This document shows, one piece after another, positions 34,416 through 45,800 of a stretch of DNA of 64,000 nucleotides (positions within the stretch are counted from its first letter, which is position 1; the number at the start of each line of letters is the position of its first letter). The stretch covers positions 92,052,603 through 92,116,602 of the forward strand of contig NC_090321.1 of NCBI RefSeq assembly GCF_040869045.1, written 5' to 3'. Source of the DNA: Eurosta solidaginis. Lineage: Eukaryota > Arthropoda > Insecta > Diptera > Tephritidae. The notes beneath the pieces are model-generated. The model was not told where the DNA came from and did not search any database. It was given only the letters and a program-made list of their open reading frames with translations. Both the position numbers and the translations under genes were made by a program.

Positions 34416-35071
34416 TTATAGAATAATCATGAAATGTTCCGCATGCGATCCAATACAGATGTGACCAGTGAGAAGACTCACAACTAAGGAAAGATCCCTC
34501 TTACGGAGGGTGAGAAGCTCACACGATCTCTTCTTATTCCATTCCGGCCATGTGGGTTTTGCCATGTGGCATCCATCATGATGCTTCCACCTAGCTCCCA
34601 CTTCCATCAATAGAGCATCCTTTATCTTGAGCTTGCAGGTGGAGAGCGGCATGCCCAGCCTCTTCCAGGATGGTGAAAGTGGAAGGGAGGTACCCTTTCT
34701 TGCAAGCTCATTCGCCATCTCATTACCTGGTATGGCCTATGCCCCGGAACCCATACCATATGCAGAGTAAGCTGTTCAGCCATCACGTCAAGTGATCTGC
34801 GACACCCTACTACAGTTTCAAAAATAGTTGTGTCAGAGTCATGGACTTTCAGCACTGCTTGACTGTCCTCTGGGAGACTACCTTCTGCCTTAGGCAGTCC
34901 ACAGCGTCTTGTATGGCTACAAGCTCGTCTTGAAATACGTTGCAGTGATCCGGAAGGCGAAATGGTCTTTGTATGTCCAATCGTTCCGAATAGACACCCC
35001 TCCGACCCTGTTTTCCAGTTTATATCCATCTGTGTAGATCTGAATTCTGTCAGTGGGCCAATATGTGTCAT
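34416..35071 (-). pseudogene. LINE RNase H domain and C-terminus, frameshifted
   Basis: Fragments include MVWVPGHRPYQ, then in the next frame MANELARKGTSLPLSPSWKR, matching the WVPGHxxxxGNExANELARKG end of LINE RNase H. KKRSCELLTLRKRDLSLVVS and LLTGHICIG complete the element's C-terminus. Confidence 0.75.
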
Positions 35072-35467
35072 TCACCCACTGTTCGCTCTCAGGGATTAAT
35101 ATCTCGTATCCCTTGTTAAAGTTGGTATGTGTTTTGCAGAAATCTGTCCATTCTCGTAAGCAGAATCTATCTCAAATCTCAGTATGGTTACAGTGAGACC
35201 ATGTGACCAGTTTCCTCAGCCTAATAGCTGCACATGCTGCAAGCCTACTATATCTATGGGTAGCAGGTTCAGTATTACATTCATAGCCCCCGTGTGAGTT
35301 GTGCGGATGGCTCCGCTTATGCACAATAGTGCAGATCTTTGCACCTTTTGAAGAGCAAGAACCGTAGAGCATTTATTCAGGACGGGTCACCTTACCGCCA
35401 CACCGTATAGCAATATTAGCCTAACTATGGTCATGTATATCCAACGTACTATCATAGGGGACATACC

Positions 35468-36655
35468 CTATTTCCGTCCAATTGGCCCTTTACATGTGCA
35501 GAGGTCAACCGTGGCCTTACGGACATGCTCCGTGGTGTTTTGTGTCCAGTTCAGTTTCTTATAAAGTGTGAGCCCTAGATAGTTGGCAGACTCACTCATC
35601 TTTAGCACTGTGTTCGCAAGCACCGGAGTTGAGAGAGTTGGTATCATATACCTCCTCGTAAAAAGCACCAGTTCCGTTTTATTTGGGTTTACGATCAGAC
35701 CATTATCAACGGCCCATACTTCTATCCTTCTTAGTTCCACCTGCATCATATCGCAGATTGTTTGTGGAAACTTCCCACTTATCACCAAGGCAAGGTCATC
35801 AGCATACGCTATAGCTTTACAGACCCTCCCCTCCTCCATGTCCTTAAGCAGCTGATTCACCGCCAAGACCCACAGTAGAGGGAATAGGACTCCACATTAG
35901 GGAGTTCCCCTACTGACGAACCTGCTCACCGATACCCCTGCAAGGTCTGCCTGTACTACCCTGCATATCAGCAATTGGTGCACAAGCTCCACCAGCTGAG
36001 ATTCGATGGCCAGATCAGTCAGTACCTTAGTGATTGAGTCAGGTTTGATGTTATTTAATGCTCCTTCTATGTCTCGGAAGGCTGCCAGGCAGTATTCCTC
36101 GAAGGAGAACGATCTCTCTATGCACTATGTAATTTCGTGCAATGCCGTTTCCGTTGATTTACCCTTCATATAGGCATGTTGTGCTTCGGAGAGTTGGTCA
36201 TTCACTGCCTCTCTGATATATGTTTCCATCAGCCCCTCCATCACCTTTAGTTGAAACGAAGATAGGCTGATGGGTCTGAAGTCCTTACGTTTCGCGTGGC
36301 ACGTTTTGCCTGCCTTGGAAATAAATACCACTTCAGATCTTTTCCGTATACGTGGGATATGGTTCAGTGCCACAATACCTCCTATTATAGCGTATAGCCA
36401 GTTAGTGCTGCATTCCAGTGATTGCTGCAGTTGTATAGGTGTAACTCCGTCTGGCCCTGGAGTTTTGAATGGTTCAAAAGATTGGATGACCCAAGGTATC
36501 TTATCTCTTGTAATTAGGTTATGCAGTATAGGTTGCGCTGTTACTTGTTTCGAGCCTGGTTCGTTCCTACTTGCACCTGGAAAATGTGTATTCAGCAGTA
36601 GGTAGAGGGTTTCACCCTCCCCTGTTTCGGTCCACGAACCATCAGGCCTTTGCAA
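35468..36655 (-). pseudogene. LINE reverse transcriptase domain, frameshifted
   Basis: It carries FKTPGPDGVTPIQLQQSLEC, KDFRPISLSSFQLKVMEGLM, QHAYMKGKSTETALHEIT, a short gap with a frame break at 36125-35866, then AIAYADDLALVISGKFPQTI with the catalytic YADD intact, and VNPNKTELVLFTRRY. RT motif order is complete. Confidence 0.85.
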
Positions 36656-36816
36656 GCATCCTGGGGCCGTGTTAGCCGATCTGGAGAGTACTTTCCTGAG
36701 TTCACCCTTCAGACACTGTTTTCATGCTGTTACAGAAATCTCGCCAGGAGGATCTTTTGGCTTTCCTTAGCTGAAACATATTTCTAAGAGGTTGTTTGTA
36801 TACTTCCCAATGCTGT

Positions 36817-37754
36817 TCATCGCCAGAGACTGTAGCTGCATTGACAGCCTGTTTCGATTTGTGAATTCCACCATGGTGGCTTCTTTTTACCCCTTTGAAT
36901 TTTCTTGTTTTTAATATTTCTGGTGGCAGCGCTCTGCTTTTTCATCAAGTCTAGGTCGGATTGGATGTAACGATGGTCAGAGAATGAGTGGTCCCTAAAG
37001 ACCCTCCAGTTTCTGACCAACTCCTTCGCATCTTCCGAGACTAGAGTGACATCGAGAACTTCCTTTCTTGTTCTTGTAATAAAGGTTGGTTCAGTTCCCC
37101 TAGTGCTTATGATTAGTTAGAGTTAAGAATGAAATCAAATAGTGTCTCACCCCTTCCGTGTTCATCATTACTTCCCCAGGTAGAGTGATGGCATTTACAT
37201 CTCCTCCCAGTAACAATGCTCCTGACGTAGCTTCCACCAGCTTCCTGACGGTCGATGTAGGCACCATCTTTTCATGGGCCAGATAAATAGATGATAGCCT
37301 GATTTGACTCGTACTCAAGCTCAGTCTGATTGTTATAGTGTCGTCATCGCTAAATTGAGGAAAAAACAAAACATTCAGTTTGGTACTAGCAAGTATACAC
37401 GATCTAGGTTTTCCCGAGGTGACACAACTTACCAATATGTAGCTGTTATGTACCGAGTGAAAAGCACAGAAGTGTTGTTTGTTCATGACTTCACTTTATT
37501 GACTAACTGTGTGCTTATTCTAGACTCGCCATGAGATGTGAATAATAACTAAGGTAATTCTTAAGGTGAGTATATATAATTGGAGGTGAGTTATGTTTAG
37601 TTTGTAATTCACAATGACGATACCTAACAGTAGCCGGTGGACCTGAGTCCAGCAGTGCAGCGGAGGCTGCTTTACTGTGGTGCAGGTTTATCTGGAGGAC
37701 CCGCACCAACATCGCACACTTTCGTTCCATCCTTGAGCGTGGAGTTAGCCACAT
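36817..37754 (-). pseudogene. LINE AP endonuclease domain, frameshifted
   Basis: It begins MLVRVLQINLHHSKAASAAL, the typical first strand of R1/LOA-like endonucleases, followed in other frames by LLLGGDVNAIT (catalytic D-x-N motif) and the HSFSDHRYI motif at about 36985-36960. Several stops and frameshifts break it. Confidence 0.75.
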
Positions 37755-38989
37755 CCTTCATCATCAGCTCTCCCTCCGTGTAATGTAGGTGTAACCCACC
37801 TATTCCCCTGGATGAGGTAGACAAGGCGTAGCCGTCCAGCATATCCGGCTCACCCCCATCTGCCTTCGTAACTACGTCCTCGTCGCTCCCTTCTTCTTCT
37901 GGCTCCACCTCGGCTGCCAAATTCCTTGCGGCATTGACGTCGTTACTGTAGGCCCTTATAGTCACAGTGTCTAAACCATAATTGATCTCGCTCCCATTTT
38001 TCCTCAATACTGTCAACGATTCCTCATTCACTGGGAGGACAGCCTGGCGTGTGGCTCTGTCTCCTTTCTCCACGCTGATAAGTCTCCAATTGGCGGCTGG
38101 CAGCGTCGGGTTGAGGATCCTTATCATGCTGAGTATCCTCTCTGGTTCAACTGGTTTTGCCGTTAGCCACACCCTAGCTCATGGCCGTGATGGTATATCT
38201 CTAAAATCTACCGCCCTGTGCTTTGCTCCAGGGTGGAATTCACCTACAGATCTATCGCCTTTTTGTATATGGCTGCGGACCTCTCGTCTCCGCATGCCAC
38301 GACTTTGATGTTGTCCTGGAACCACCCGGCGTCCTTGCATACCGGTGGCGGTCCAGAATTGCGCATAAGCACGTCCAGGGTGATATTCGACAGCTCGCTC
38401 TTCACACATTTCCATTTCTCTTTCTTTATTGCGCCGTCTTCCTGATTGTCGTCCAGGGTAATATTCGACAGCTCGCTCTTCACCCATTTCAATTTCTCTT
38501 TCTTTATTGCGCCGTTTTCCTGATTGTCATCAAGGACTCTAGCAGGATTTTGTCCTTGACCACTTCTGCAAAAGAGCGCCCATGCACCTTTGGCCTCTTT
38601 GCTTTGGTAGGCACTACTTCCGGCAACCTTGCCCTTTTGGTTGCCACTTGTGGCCTCCTTCTGCCAGACGAAAATCCAGCGAGGTGATACTTTCGCCCAT
38701 TTAATCTCCGCCAGTATTTCTCCCACGTTGTCGCTTTCCCCTCTACTCTCGAGTTCTGGCAGCCGCTCTCCTGTGATTGTATCCAACTTGGCCGCTCACT
38801 AGGCTTCGTGAAGGTCGTGGGTGTCGGGGGTGGACCACGCGGGGCCTGCGCACCAGCTTCAACAGAGGCTGCATTCTGCATACCTGCTGCGTCTCTGCTA
38901 GTACCAGGAGTATCCCGGAGAACACCCCTTTGCCCTGGCTCACTGCGGAAAGTTTTATTAAGGAGAGGGTTCTGACCCGGCATCGCCAC
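37672..38989 (-). pseudogene. LINE ORF1 (gag-like), frameshifted
   Basis: Frames 38989-38504, 38786-38244 and 38172-37672 tile one degraded ORF1. It is basic and proline-rich at the start and has repeated KWVKSELSNITLDDNQ-type blocks in the middle (a small internal duplication). It ends with a region containing NWRLISVEKGDRATRQAVLP and INYGLDTVTIRAY. I see no intact zinc knuckles. It is the RNA-binding ORF1 of the LINE by position. Confidence 0.6.
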
Positions 38990-39519
38990 TGGTCCTGAAC
39001 CATCCCCTTTTTAGCCATTGTTTGGCGGTTAGAATGACCCTGCATCGCACTGGTCACCATTGTGATGGGCAGAAGCCCTTCCGGCCTTTGAATATCGTCG
39101 GTCTCTTTTTGTTTTGTTGTGTTCTTTTTATTATTATTGTTCATATTCCCACGAGTGGCGGAGAAAAGGAACGCCCACCAGGGCAGAGATCTGCAATACC
39201 CGGGTAAGGTCTTCGTACAGCATACACAACGGAAATGCATAACACCTTGATCCAGCCCCGAGAAGGAAAGGAAACAGAAAGAAAGAAAGAGTAAGAAAAA
39301 GTAAAAGAGAGAGAGAAAGATACCCCAGAAACCATGGTCAAGAATCATTTCCCTACATATAACCAGGCTATTAATGAGTCAGGCACACAGCCTTAATTCC
39401 TGATCTTAGCTGGAAACCGTCCTGACATCGCACAGGCCCAATACTGTGGTGTCCGCTTCCAGTCGGCACCCTCGTTTAGGGTTCAGCTGGGGATTTGTGC
39501 CAACCAAAAACAATGTAGA

Positions 39520-41185
39520 AGATAATTCAAATTTTGTCAAGAAATGCATGTTTGCCTCATAAGTACTTATTGAAAAACATAGGTATAGATAAAAGAAATA
39601 AAAAATTGTATTTAAACGTTTTCTTGGGACCTTTAAACTAATCTAATAAATTATTACACTTTACTTAATAACAAAAATTGCTTTGATATTTCAAAAAAAA
39701 TGGTGTATGGAACCGCAACATGTACAATAACATCACGAAATAAAATATGGAAATGCTGTTATATAATGGTTTTTTTGCAACGAAAATGCACTAACAAAAA
39801 AATGCACACAAAACACTATTGCAGTGAGGAAAATGCAGGAGACACCTCAACCGAAAAATGGAAAGTACCAGACGCACTTTACATATATACTCCCTAAAAG
39901 AGGTGTGGCATAAAAGATATATCTACACACGGACATTTTTTAATTTGCTTTTTTATTTAATTTGGAGGATTTATTGCATTACAAAATGGTTCGTGGTCGC
40001 TGGAAATACAAAACAAACAAAAGTTTGTAAACAAAATCTACACACACAATAATAATAAATATTTGGACTTTAAACAAATAAATGAAATTAAAAATAAGTT
40101 TTTATTAATTTTCTTGCAATTATTCATATTTAGTTATAGTTTGATTTCATCAATCACGTACCTGCCCAAGTACCTATTGGGCTTCGGATGAAGAGCAATT
40201 CGGGCCAATGAAAATGCAACACTTCCATATCCAATGTAAAAAATATATTCCAAAACGAACGATAATGAGCTTTGCAGAAACAATTTATTCCCGGTTTGAA
40301 ATTATTTATTTAGTTTTAGTTATGGACTTTATGTGTGTATGTATATACATAAGTATGTGTAAATGTAATATGTATGTATTTTCATTAATTTGTGATTATT
40401 AGAAATTTAAAGCTTACTTTTAAGTAGGAAAGAATAGGCCACACTAATTAATTTAAAACTCAACACAATTTTATTTACATATATAATTTATTATTGTTTT
40501 TTTTTTTTTCAAATTGCTTTTTTCTTAAATAATTTAATTTATTTTATTCAAAGTTTCAATGTTTTTACTTTACTATTGTTCCATTTTATTTCTAACATTT
40601 TCTTATAACATTTCACTGCTTAACTAATTTGTAAAACGGGCAATATAACATTAATCGCCAAAAACTTTCTTCAAAAGTTCGAATCATAAGAAAACATGCA
40701 ATGCTTTTTTGACTGCGATATATAGGGTATGGGAAAATGGAATAGGAAAGATAGAAAAGAAGGAGAAGATAATAAGAAAGGGAGGAAGAACCATTTTCAA
40801 AATGTAGGTAAGCCTACTTTCGATGAGGACAAGGGTATACTAGGTCTTAATATAAAAATCTTAGCCTGAGCTAATATATGTCACGCAAAAGCATATACAT
40901 CCCCTGAAGCTTTAATGTTAGGGTGACAGAAAGTCCTGATCTTACGATAATTTTTAATTGTAGTCAATCGCAATGGGATAAGTTATTAGAAAGGGCTGGA
41001 CTTTCGAAACAAAATTCTTACTCGGATCAGACTTTATAAGGTTGATTTACACCTGGATCGTTGATCTATTAATACATTATTTCGCAATTCACAAGTGCCT
41101 CGTATGCGTTGTAAAATCTTATCTTATAAGTTGTTTCCATGCTTTCCATATAAAATTTCATTTATGCTTAGCACATACGACGGTC
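39520..41185. other. AT-rich DNA, no feature recognised
   Basis: Short open frames only. A purine-rich stretch (40736-40795) and many ATGTATGTAT runs occur, without a recognisable gene or element. Confidence 0.4.
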
Positions 41186-41189
41186 ACGG

Positions 41190-41520
41190 GATCAGTGATT
41201 TAAAAATGCTGTATTAATCTGTATTATAGCGAAGGCCTTGGGGAGTGTTATCGAGTTGATGGTCCTTTGGCGGATGCAGATCCGGTACCAAGCCCGACCA
41301 TCTCGGGAACGATTTGTTATGACCACATGAGACCTCGCCAGAGCCTCGGCTATTAATGGAACAGGATTCGCCACGGATATGTGATGTTGACAATTGGGTT
41401 TAGAGAAGCTATGTATTGCGCTGGCAACCTGAAAGGGCTGCGCTACACAAACCCCTTGAATCCGGTATTTTCGTCGCCTCTACCACAGGCCTACCCGTTG
41501 GGTAGCTTTTCAGTCCTCGT
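41190..41520 (-). repeat. GC-richer dispersed-repeat fragment
   Basis: This 330-bp block differs in composition from its surroundings and contains CCGACCATCTCGGGAACGAT, GGCTATTAATGGAACAGGAT and TGCGCTGGCAACCTGAAAGG. I associate these with the 5' region of a dipteran LINE, but that is from memory and cannot be shown here. Confidence 0.35.
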
Positions 41521-41529
41521 TTATTTCTA

Positions 41530-42708
41530 TTAATTGATTTGTTGTCACATCAACTCTACCACGTCCATTGTCCCCACATTGCGCTACAGTTAATACAATC
41601 TTATAGATACCGTGAGAAAAGATGTGAGCAGAACGTGGTAATACTACATTTTATAAATTAGATTTTGTTTCTTTCAATTTTATTAATTTTGCTCATCAAA
41701 TACTAGTATCTTTTTTCTTTCACATTTTTTTGAATATTTAAATTTTTTTTTATTTTTATTTATGTAAATTCAATTTTTTTATATATTCATAAACTTTTTT
41801 TTTTTTTTATGAATTTTGTGGTTAGTTTTTAAGTAAATTTCTGTAGCAACAAGTAATAATTACCAACGTAGGATTCCTATAAAACCAAATATTTCGTACA
41901 ATTTGCTATCTTAAAACAACAGTTAAAGTAGGATTAAAGTTTAAAACCAAAATTTAGCACAAAAAATCCCATCTGTTTATTTTGCGCTAAATGAATTGTT
42001 GCATATCAAGGTCACCTGAGTACGTTGTAAGCAAATATTGGGATATTAGAGCTATTTGTTTTCTTACTGTCCTATTCACTGTAAAGATATCAAGTTGCAT
42101 CTAATTTGAAGCACGTTGCAAAAATAATACAATGAAAAATGAAATTGTTTTTGCAATAAAACAGTTTTTACGTTGGACTTAGGCGTTCTTGAAAATTGTC
42201 ATATGGGAACCATAAGCCCGTAGTTGCGTTGTACCAATTACCAACGGTTTCTGCATTTGCTGTCGAAAGTCGCACGTTTCGACTTTTGAAGTTCCAACAA
42301 ATTTGTTACAATCCGCTTCATTGGACTTAAGCAATTTTGACCTACAAATATGAAGGACTTAGTCAAATTAAAACAAATAGCAAAGATTAAATTCGCTTTT
42401 TTTAATCTTATTAGCACAATTTAGGCTCTTTCTGCGAAGTGCAAAATGCATCAAAAATCAAAAACTTAAAAAATTTCACCTGTGTGAACTTAAGCTATTA
42501 TAATATGTAGGGACTCATAATAATTCATGGTAATGAACGAACGATGGGTTGATAAAAAATGGCATCAAAAACTGACACCGCTGCTTCATTTGGGGTCTTA
42601 TCCTAGCTATAAATCGCCTTAAATGTAAAACCTGAAAAATGTACACTCATTGAAAACTCATTTGCACACACAATTTACACTTTAAATTTTCATGCGATTC
42701 TGTAAATT
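41530..42708. other. AT-rich left flank of the inverted array
   Basis: No gene recognised. CATCAAAAACTGACACCGCT at 42563, continuing to 42600, has a diverged direct copy at 48942-48979 on the other side of the array. Confidence 0.4.
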
Positions 42709-42720
42709 ATTGTGTACATT
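42709..42720 (+). repeat. 12-bp direct repeat ATTGTGTACATT, left edge of the array
   Basis: The same 12 bases occur at 48611-48622, immediately outside the right edge of the inverted array. The last TT may also belong to the first repeat unit. It behaves as a target-site duplication of the whole 5.9-kb structure. Confidence 0.7.
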
Positions 42721-45700
42721 TGTATGATTTTTAATAATCGGGGATTGCCCATATTGCTTTTTTTAAATGTATGAAAACATTTATTTGAAGCAATTTTTTT
42801 AATTTTATAATTTATTTAATAATTTGGGAAAAATTTAAACAACGTGACATCAGGACGGACAAGGCGACAGCTGTTTCGATTATACCTTGTAAATCTCTTC
42901 AAAGCCTTTTCTCCCGGGAGTGGGAGTCGAACTCGCACCCCTACGATAGTTGAAATGGTTGTAAACGCATTCAGCTACGTCATGCCTGTTGTGAAGTCTT
43001 TCCCAATTGCCTTCTTTTTGCATATTTTAATCTTTTACACATTGCATACTTCGTATGCAATTATGTGTTAAAGCTATGCTTGGTACGGCGGTTTTCAAAG
43101 AAACTTTGGTTTTGTTGTTGTTTTCGTTCTATTTATAGAACTACAACGAATTAACCAATTTTGTCTGTTTGTATGATTTTTAATAATCGGGGATTGCCCA
43201 TATTGCTTTTTTTAAATGTATGAAAACATTTATTTGAAGCAATTTTTTTAATTTTATAATTTATTTAATAATTTGGGAAAAATTTAAACAACGTGACATC
43301 AGGACGGACAAGGCGACAGCTGTTTCGATTATACCTTGTAAATCTCTTCAAAGCCTTTTCTCCCGGGAGTGCGAGTCGAACTCGCACCCCTACGATAGTT
43401 GAAATGGTTGTAAACGCATTCAGCTACGTCATGCCTGTTGTGAAGTCTTTCCCAATTGCCTTCTTTTTGCATATTTTAATCTTTTACACATTGCATACTT
43501 CGTATGCAATTATGTGTTAAAGCTATGCTTGGTACGGCGGTTTTCAAAGAAACTTTGGTTTTGTTGTTGTTTTCGTTCTATTTATAGAACTACAACGAAT
43601 TAACCAATTTTGTCTGTTTGTATGATTTTTAATAATCGGGGATTGCCCATATTGCTTTTTTTAAATGTATGAAAACATTTATTTGAAGCAATTTTTTTAA
43701 TTTTATAATTTATTTAATAATTTGGGAAAAATTTAAACAACGTGACATCAGGACGGACAAGGCGACAGCTGTTTCGATTATACCTTGTAAATCTCTTCAA
43801 AGCCTTTTCTCCCGGGAGTGGGAGTCGAACTCGCACCCCTACGATAGTTGAAATGGTTGTAAACGCATTCAGCTACGTCATGCCTGTTGTGAAGTCTTTC
43901 CCAATTGCCTTCTTTTTGCATATTTTAATCTTTTACACATTGCATACTTCGTATGCAATTATGTGTTAAAGCTATGCTTGGTACGGCGGTTTTCAAAGAA
44001 ACTTTGGTTTTGTTGTTGTTTTCGTTCTATTTATAGAACTACAACGAATTAACCAATTTTGTCTGTTTGTATGATTTTTAATAATCGGGGATTGCCCATA
44101 TTGCTTTTTTTAAATGTATGAAAACATTTATTTGAAGCAATTTTTTTAATTTTATAATTTATTTAATAATTTGGGAAAAATTTAAACAACGTGACATCAG
44201 GACGGACAAGGCGACAGCTGTTTCGATTATACCTTGTAAATCTCTTCAAAGCCTTTTCTCCCGGGAGTGGGAGTCGAACTCGCACCCCTACGATAGTTGA
44301 AATGGTTGTAAACGCATTCAGCTACGTCATGCCTGTTGTGAAGTCTTTCCCAATTGCCTTCTTTTTGCATATTTTAATCTTTTACACATTGCATACTTCG
44401 TATGCAATTATGTGTTAAAGCTATGCTTGGTACGGCGGTTTTCAAAGAAACTTTGGTTTTGTTGTTGTTTTCGTTCTATTTATAGAACTACAACGAATTA
44501 ACCAATTTTGTCTGTTTGTATGATTTTTAATAATCGGGGATTGCCCATATTGCTTTTTTTAAATGTATGAAAACATTTATTTGAAGCAATTTTTTTTAAT
44601 TTTATAATTTATTTAATAATTTGGGAAAAATTTAAACAACGTGACATCAGGACGGACAAGGCGACAGCTGTTTCGATTATACCTTGTAAATCTCTTCAAA
44701 GCCTTTTCTCCCGGGAGTGGGAGTCGAACTCGCACCCCTACGATAGTTGAAATGGTTGTAAACGCATTCAGCTACGTTATGCCTGTTGTGAAGTCTTTCC
44801 CAATTGCCTTCTTTTTGCATATTTTAATCTTTTACACATTGCATACTTCGTATGCAATTATGTGTTAAAGCTATGCTTGGTACGGCGGTTTTCAAAGAAA
44901 CTTTGGTTTTGTTGTTGTTTTCGTTCTATTTATAGAACTACAACGAATTAACCAATTTTGTCTGTTTGTATGATTTTTAATAATCGGGGATTGCCCATAT
45001 TGCTTTTTTTAAATGTATGAAAACATTTATTTGAAGCAATTTTTTTAATTTTATAATTTATTTAATAATTTGGGAAAAATTTAAACAACGTGACATCAGG
45101 ACGGACAAGGCGACAGCTGTTTCGATTATACCTTGTAAATCTCTTCAAAGCCTTTTCTCCCGGGAGTGGGAGTCGAACTCGCACCCCTACGATAGTTGAA
45201 ATGGTTGTAAACGCATTCAGCTACGTCATGCCTGTTGTGAAGTCTTTCCCAATTGCCTTCTTTTTGCATATTTTAATCTTTTACACATTGCATACTTCGT
45301 ATGCAATTATGTGTTAAAGCTATGCTTGGTACGGCGGTTTTCAAAGAAACTTTGGTTTTGTTGTTGTTTTCGTTCTATTTATAGAACTACAACGAATTAA
45401 CCAATTTTGTCTGTTTGTATGATTTTTAATAATCGGGGATTGCCCATATTGCTTTTTTTAAATGTATGAAAACATTTATTTGAAGCAATTTTTTTAATTT
45501 TATAATTTATTTAATAATTTGGGAAAAATTTAAACAACGTGACATCAGGACGGACAAGGCGACAGCTGTTTCGATTATACCTTGTAAATCTCTTCAAAGC
45601 CTTTTCTCCCGGGAGTGGGAGTCGAACTCGCACCCCTACGATAGTTGAAATGGTTGTAAACGCATTCAGCTACGTCATGCCTGTTGTGAAGTCTTTCCCA

Positions 45701-45796
45701 ATTGCCTTCTTTTTGCATATTTTAATCTTTTACACATTGCATACTTCGTATGCAATTATGTGTTAAAGCTATGCTTGGTACGGCGGTTTTCAAAGA
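42721..45796 (+). repeat. Left arm of inverted array: about 6.9 tandem copies of a 449-bp unit
   Basis: The unit starts TGTATGATTTTTAATAATCG at 42721, 43170 and so on, with a period of 449 bp (one copy is 450 by an extra T in a poly-T run near 44590). Copies are almost identical; visible differences are a G-to-C near 43372 and a C-to-T near 44778. Each unit holds an AT-rich part, a tRNA-like segment on the minus strand, a hairpin ATTGCATAC-TTC-GTATGCAAT, a TTGTTGTTGTT run and a hairpin GTTCTATTTATAGAAC. The 75-codon open frame in every unit is just the repeat read in one frame. Confidence 0.95.
42914..42986 (-). promoter_or_regulatory. tRNA-like Pol III promoter (A and B boxes), first left-arm unit
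   Basis: On the minus strand the A-box-like TAGCTGAATGCG (42977-42966) is followed 43 bases later by B-box GAGTTCGACTC (42934-42924), matching the GWTCRANNC core. The spacing equals that of a real tRNA. The segment recurs every 449 bp in the left arm. A cloverleaf does not form: the acceptor ends do not pair and only 3 of 5 T-stem pairs hold. It is best read as a tRNA-derived promoter, not a tRNA gene. Predicted transcription is leftward, away from the array centre. Confidence 0.65.
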
Positions 45797-45800
45797 CTCC
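45621..45800. other. Centre of the inverted array, asymmetric switch point
   Basis: The left arm runs to ...GGTTTTCAAAGA and switches at 45795-45796 to the right arm, which begins GACTCCCACTCCCGGG. The shared GA is the only microhomology. The right arm starts at a different unit position from where the left arm ends, so a folded hairpin would have a loop of roughly 175-190 bases. Confidence 0.8.

Larger units (their letters stand above)
34199..39505 (-). mobile_element. R1/LOA/I-like LINE, near full length, 13-bp target-site duplication
   Basis: AAAAACAATGTAG occurs at 34186-34198 and 39506-39518, bounding a 5.3-kb minus-strand element. From its 5' end: a leader, ORF1 (gag-like, about 38990-37670), endonuclease (37754-36820), RT (36655-35468), RNase H (35071-34600) and C-terminal region (to 34416). 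The 3' tail on its own strand is (AACCT)n, that is GTTAGGTTAGGTTAG on the plus strand. All ORFs carry frameshifts, so it is a dead copy, but the preserved ends and duplication indicate retrotransposition of a nearly full-length RNA. RNase H plus AP endonuclease places it in the R1/LOA/I part of the LINE tree; the exact clade is not decided. Confidence 0.85.

Noticed and set aside
42914..42986. A functional tRNA gene in each array unit
   Set aside because: A and B boxes and spacing fit, but acceptor and T stems do not pair and no anticodon stem forms.
43048..43071. loxP-like site (CATACTTCGTATG) in the array unit
   Set aside because: It is a short hairpin ATTGCATAC-TTC-GTATGCAAT. It lacks the 13-8-13 layout of loxP and there is no recombinase nearby.
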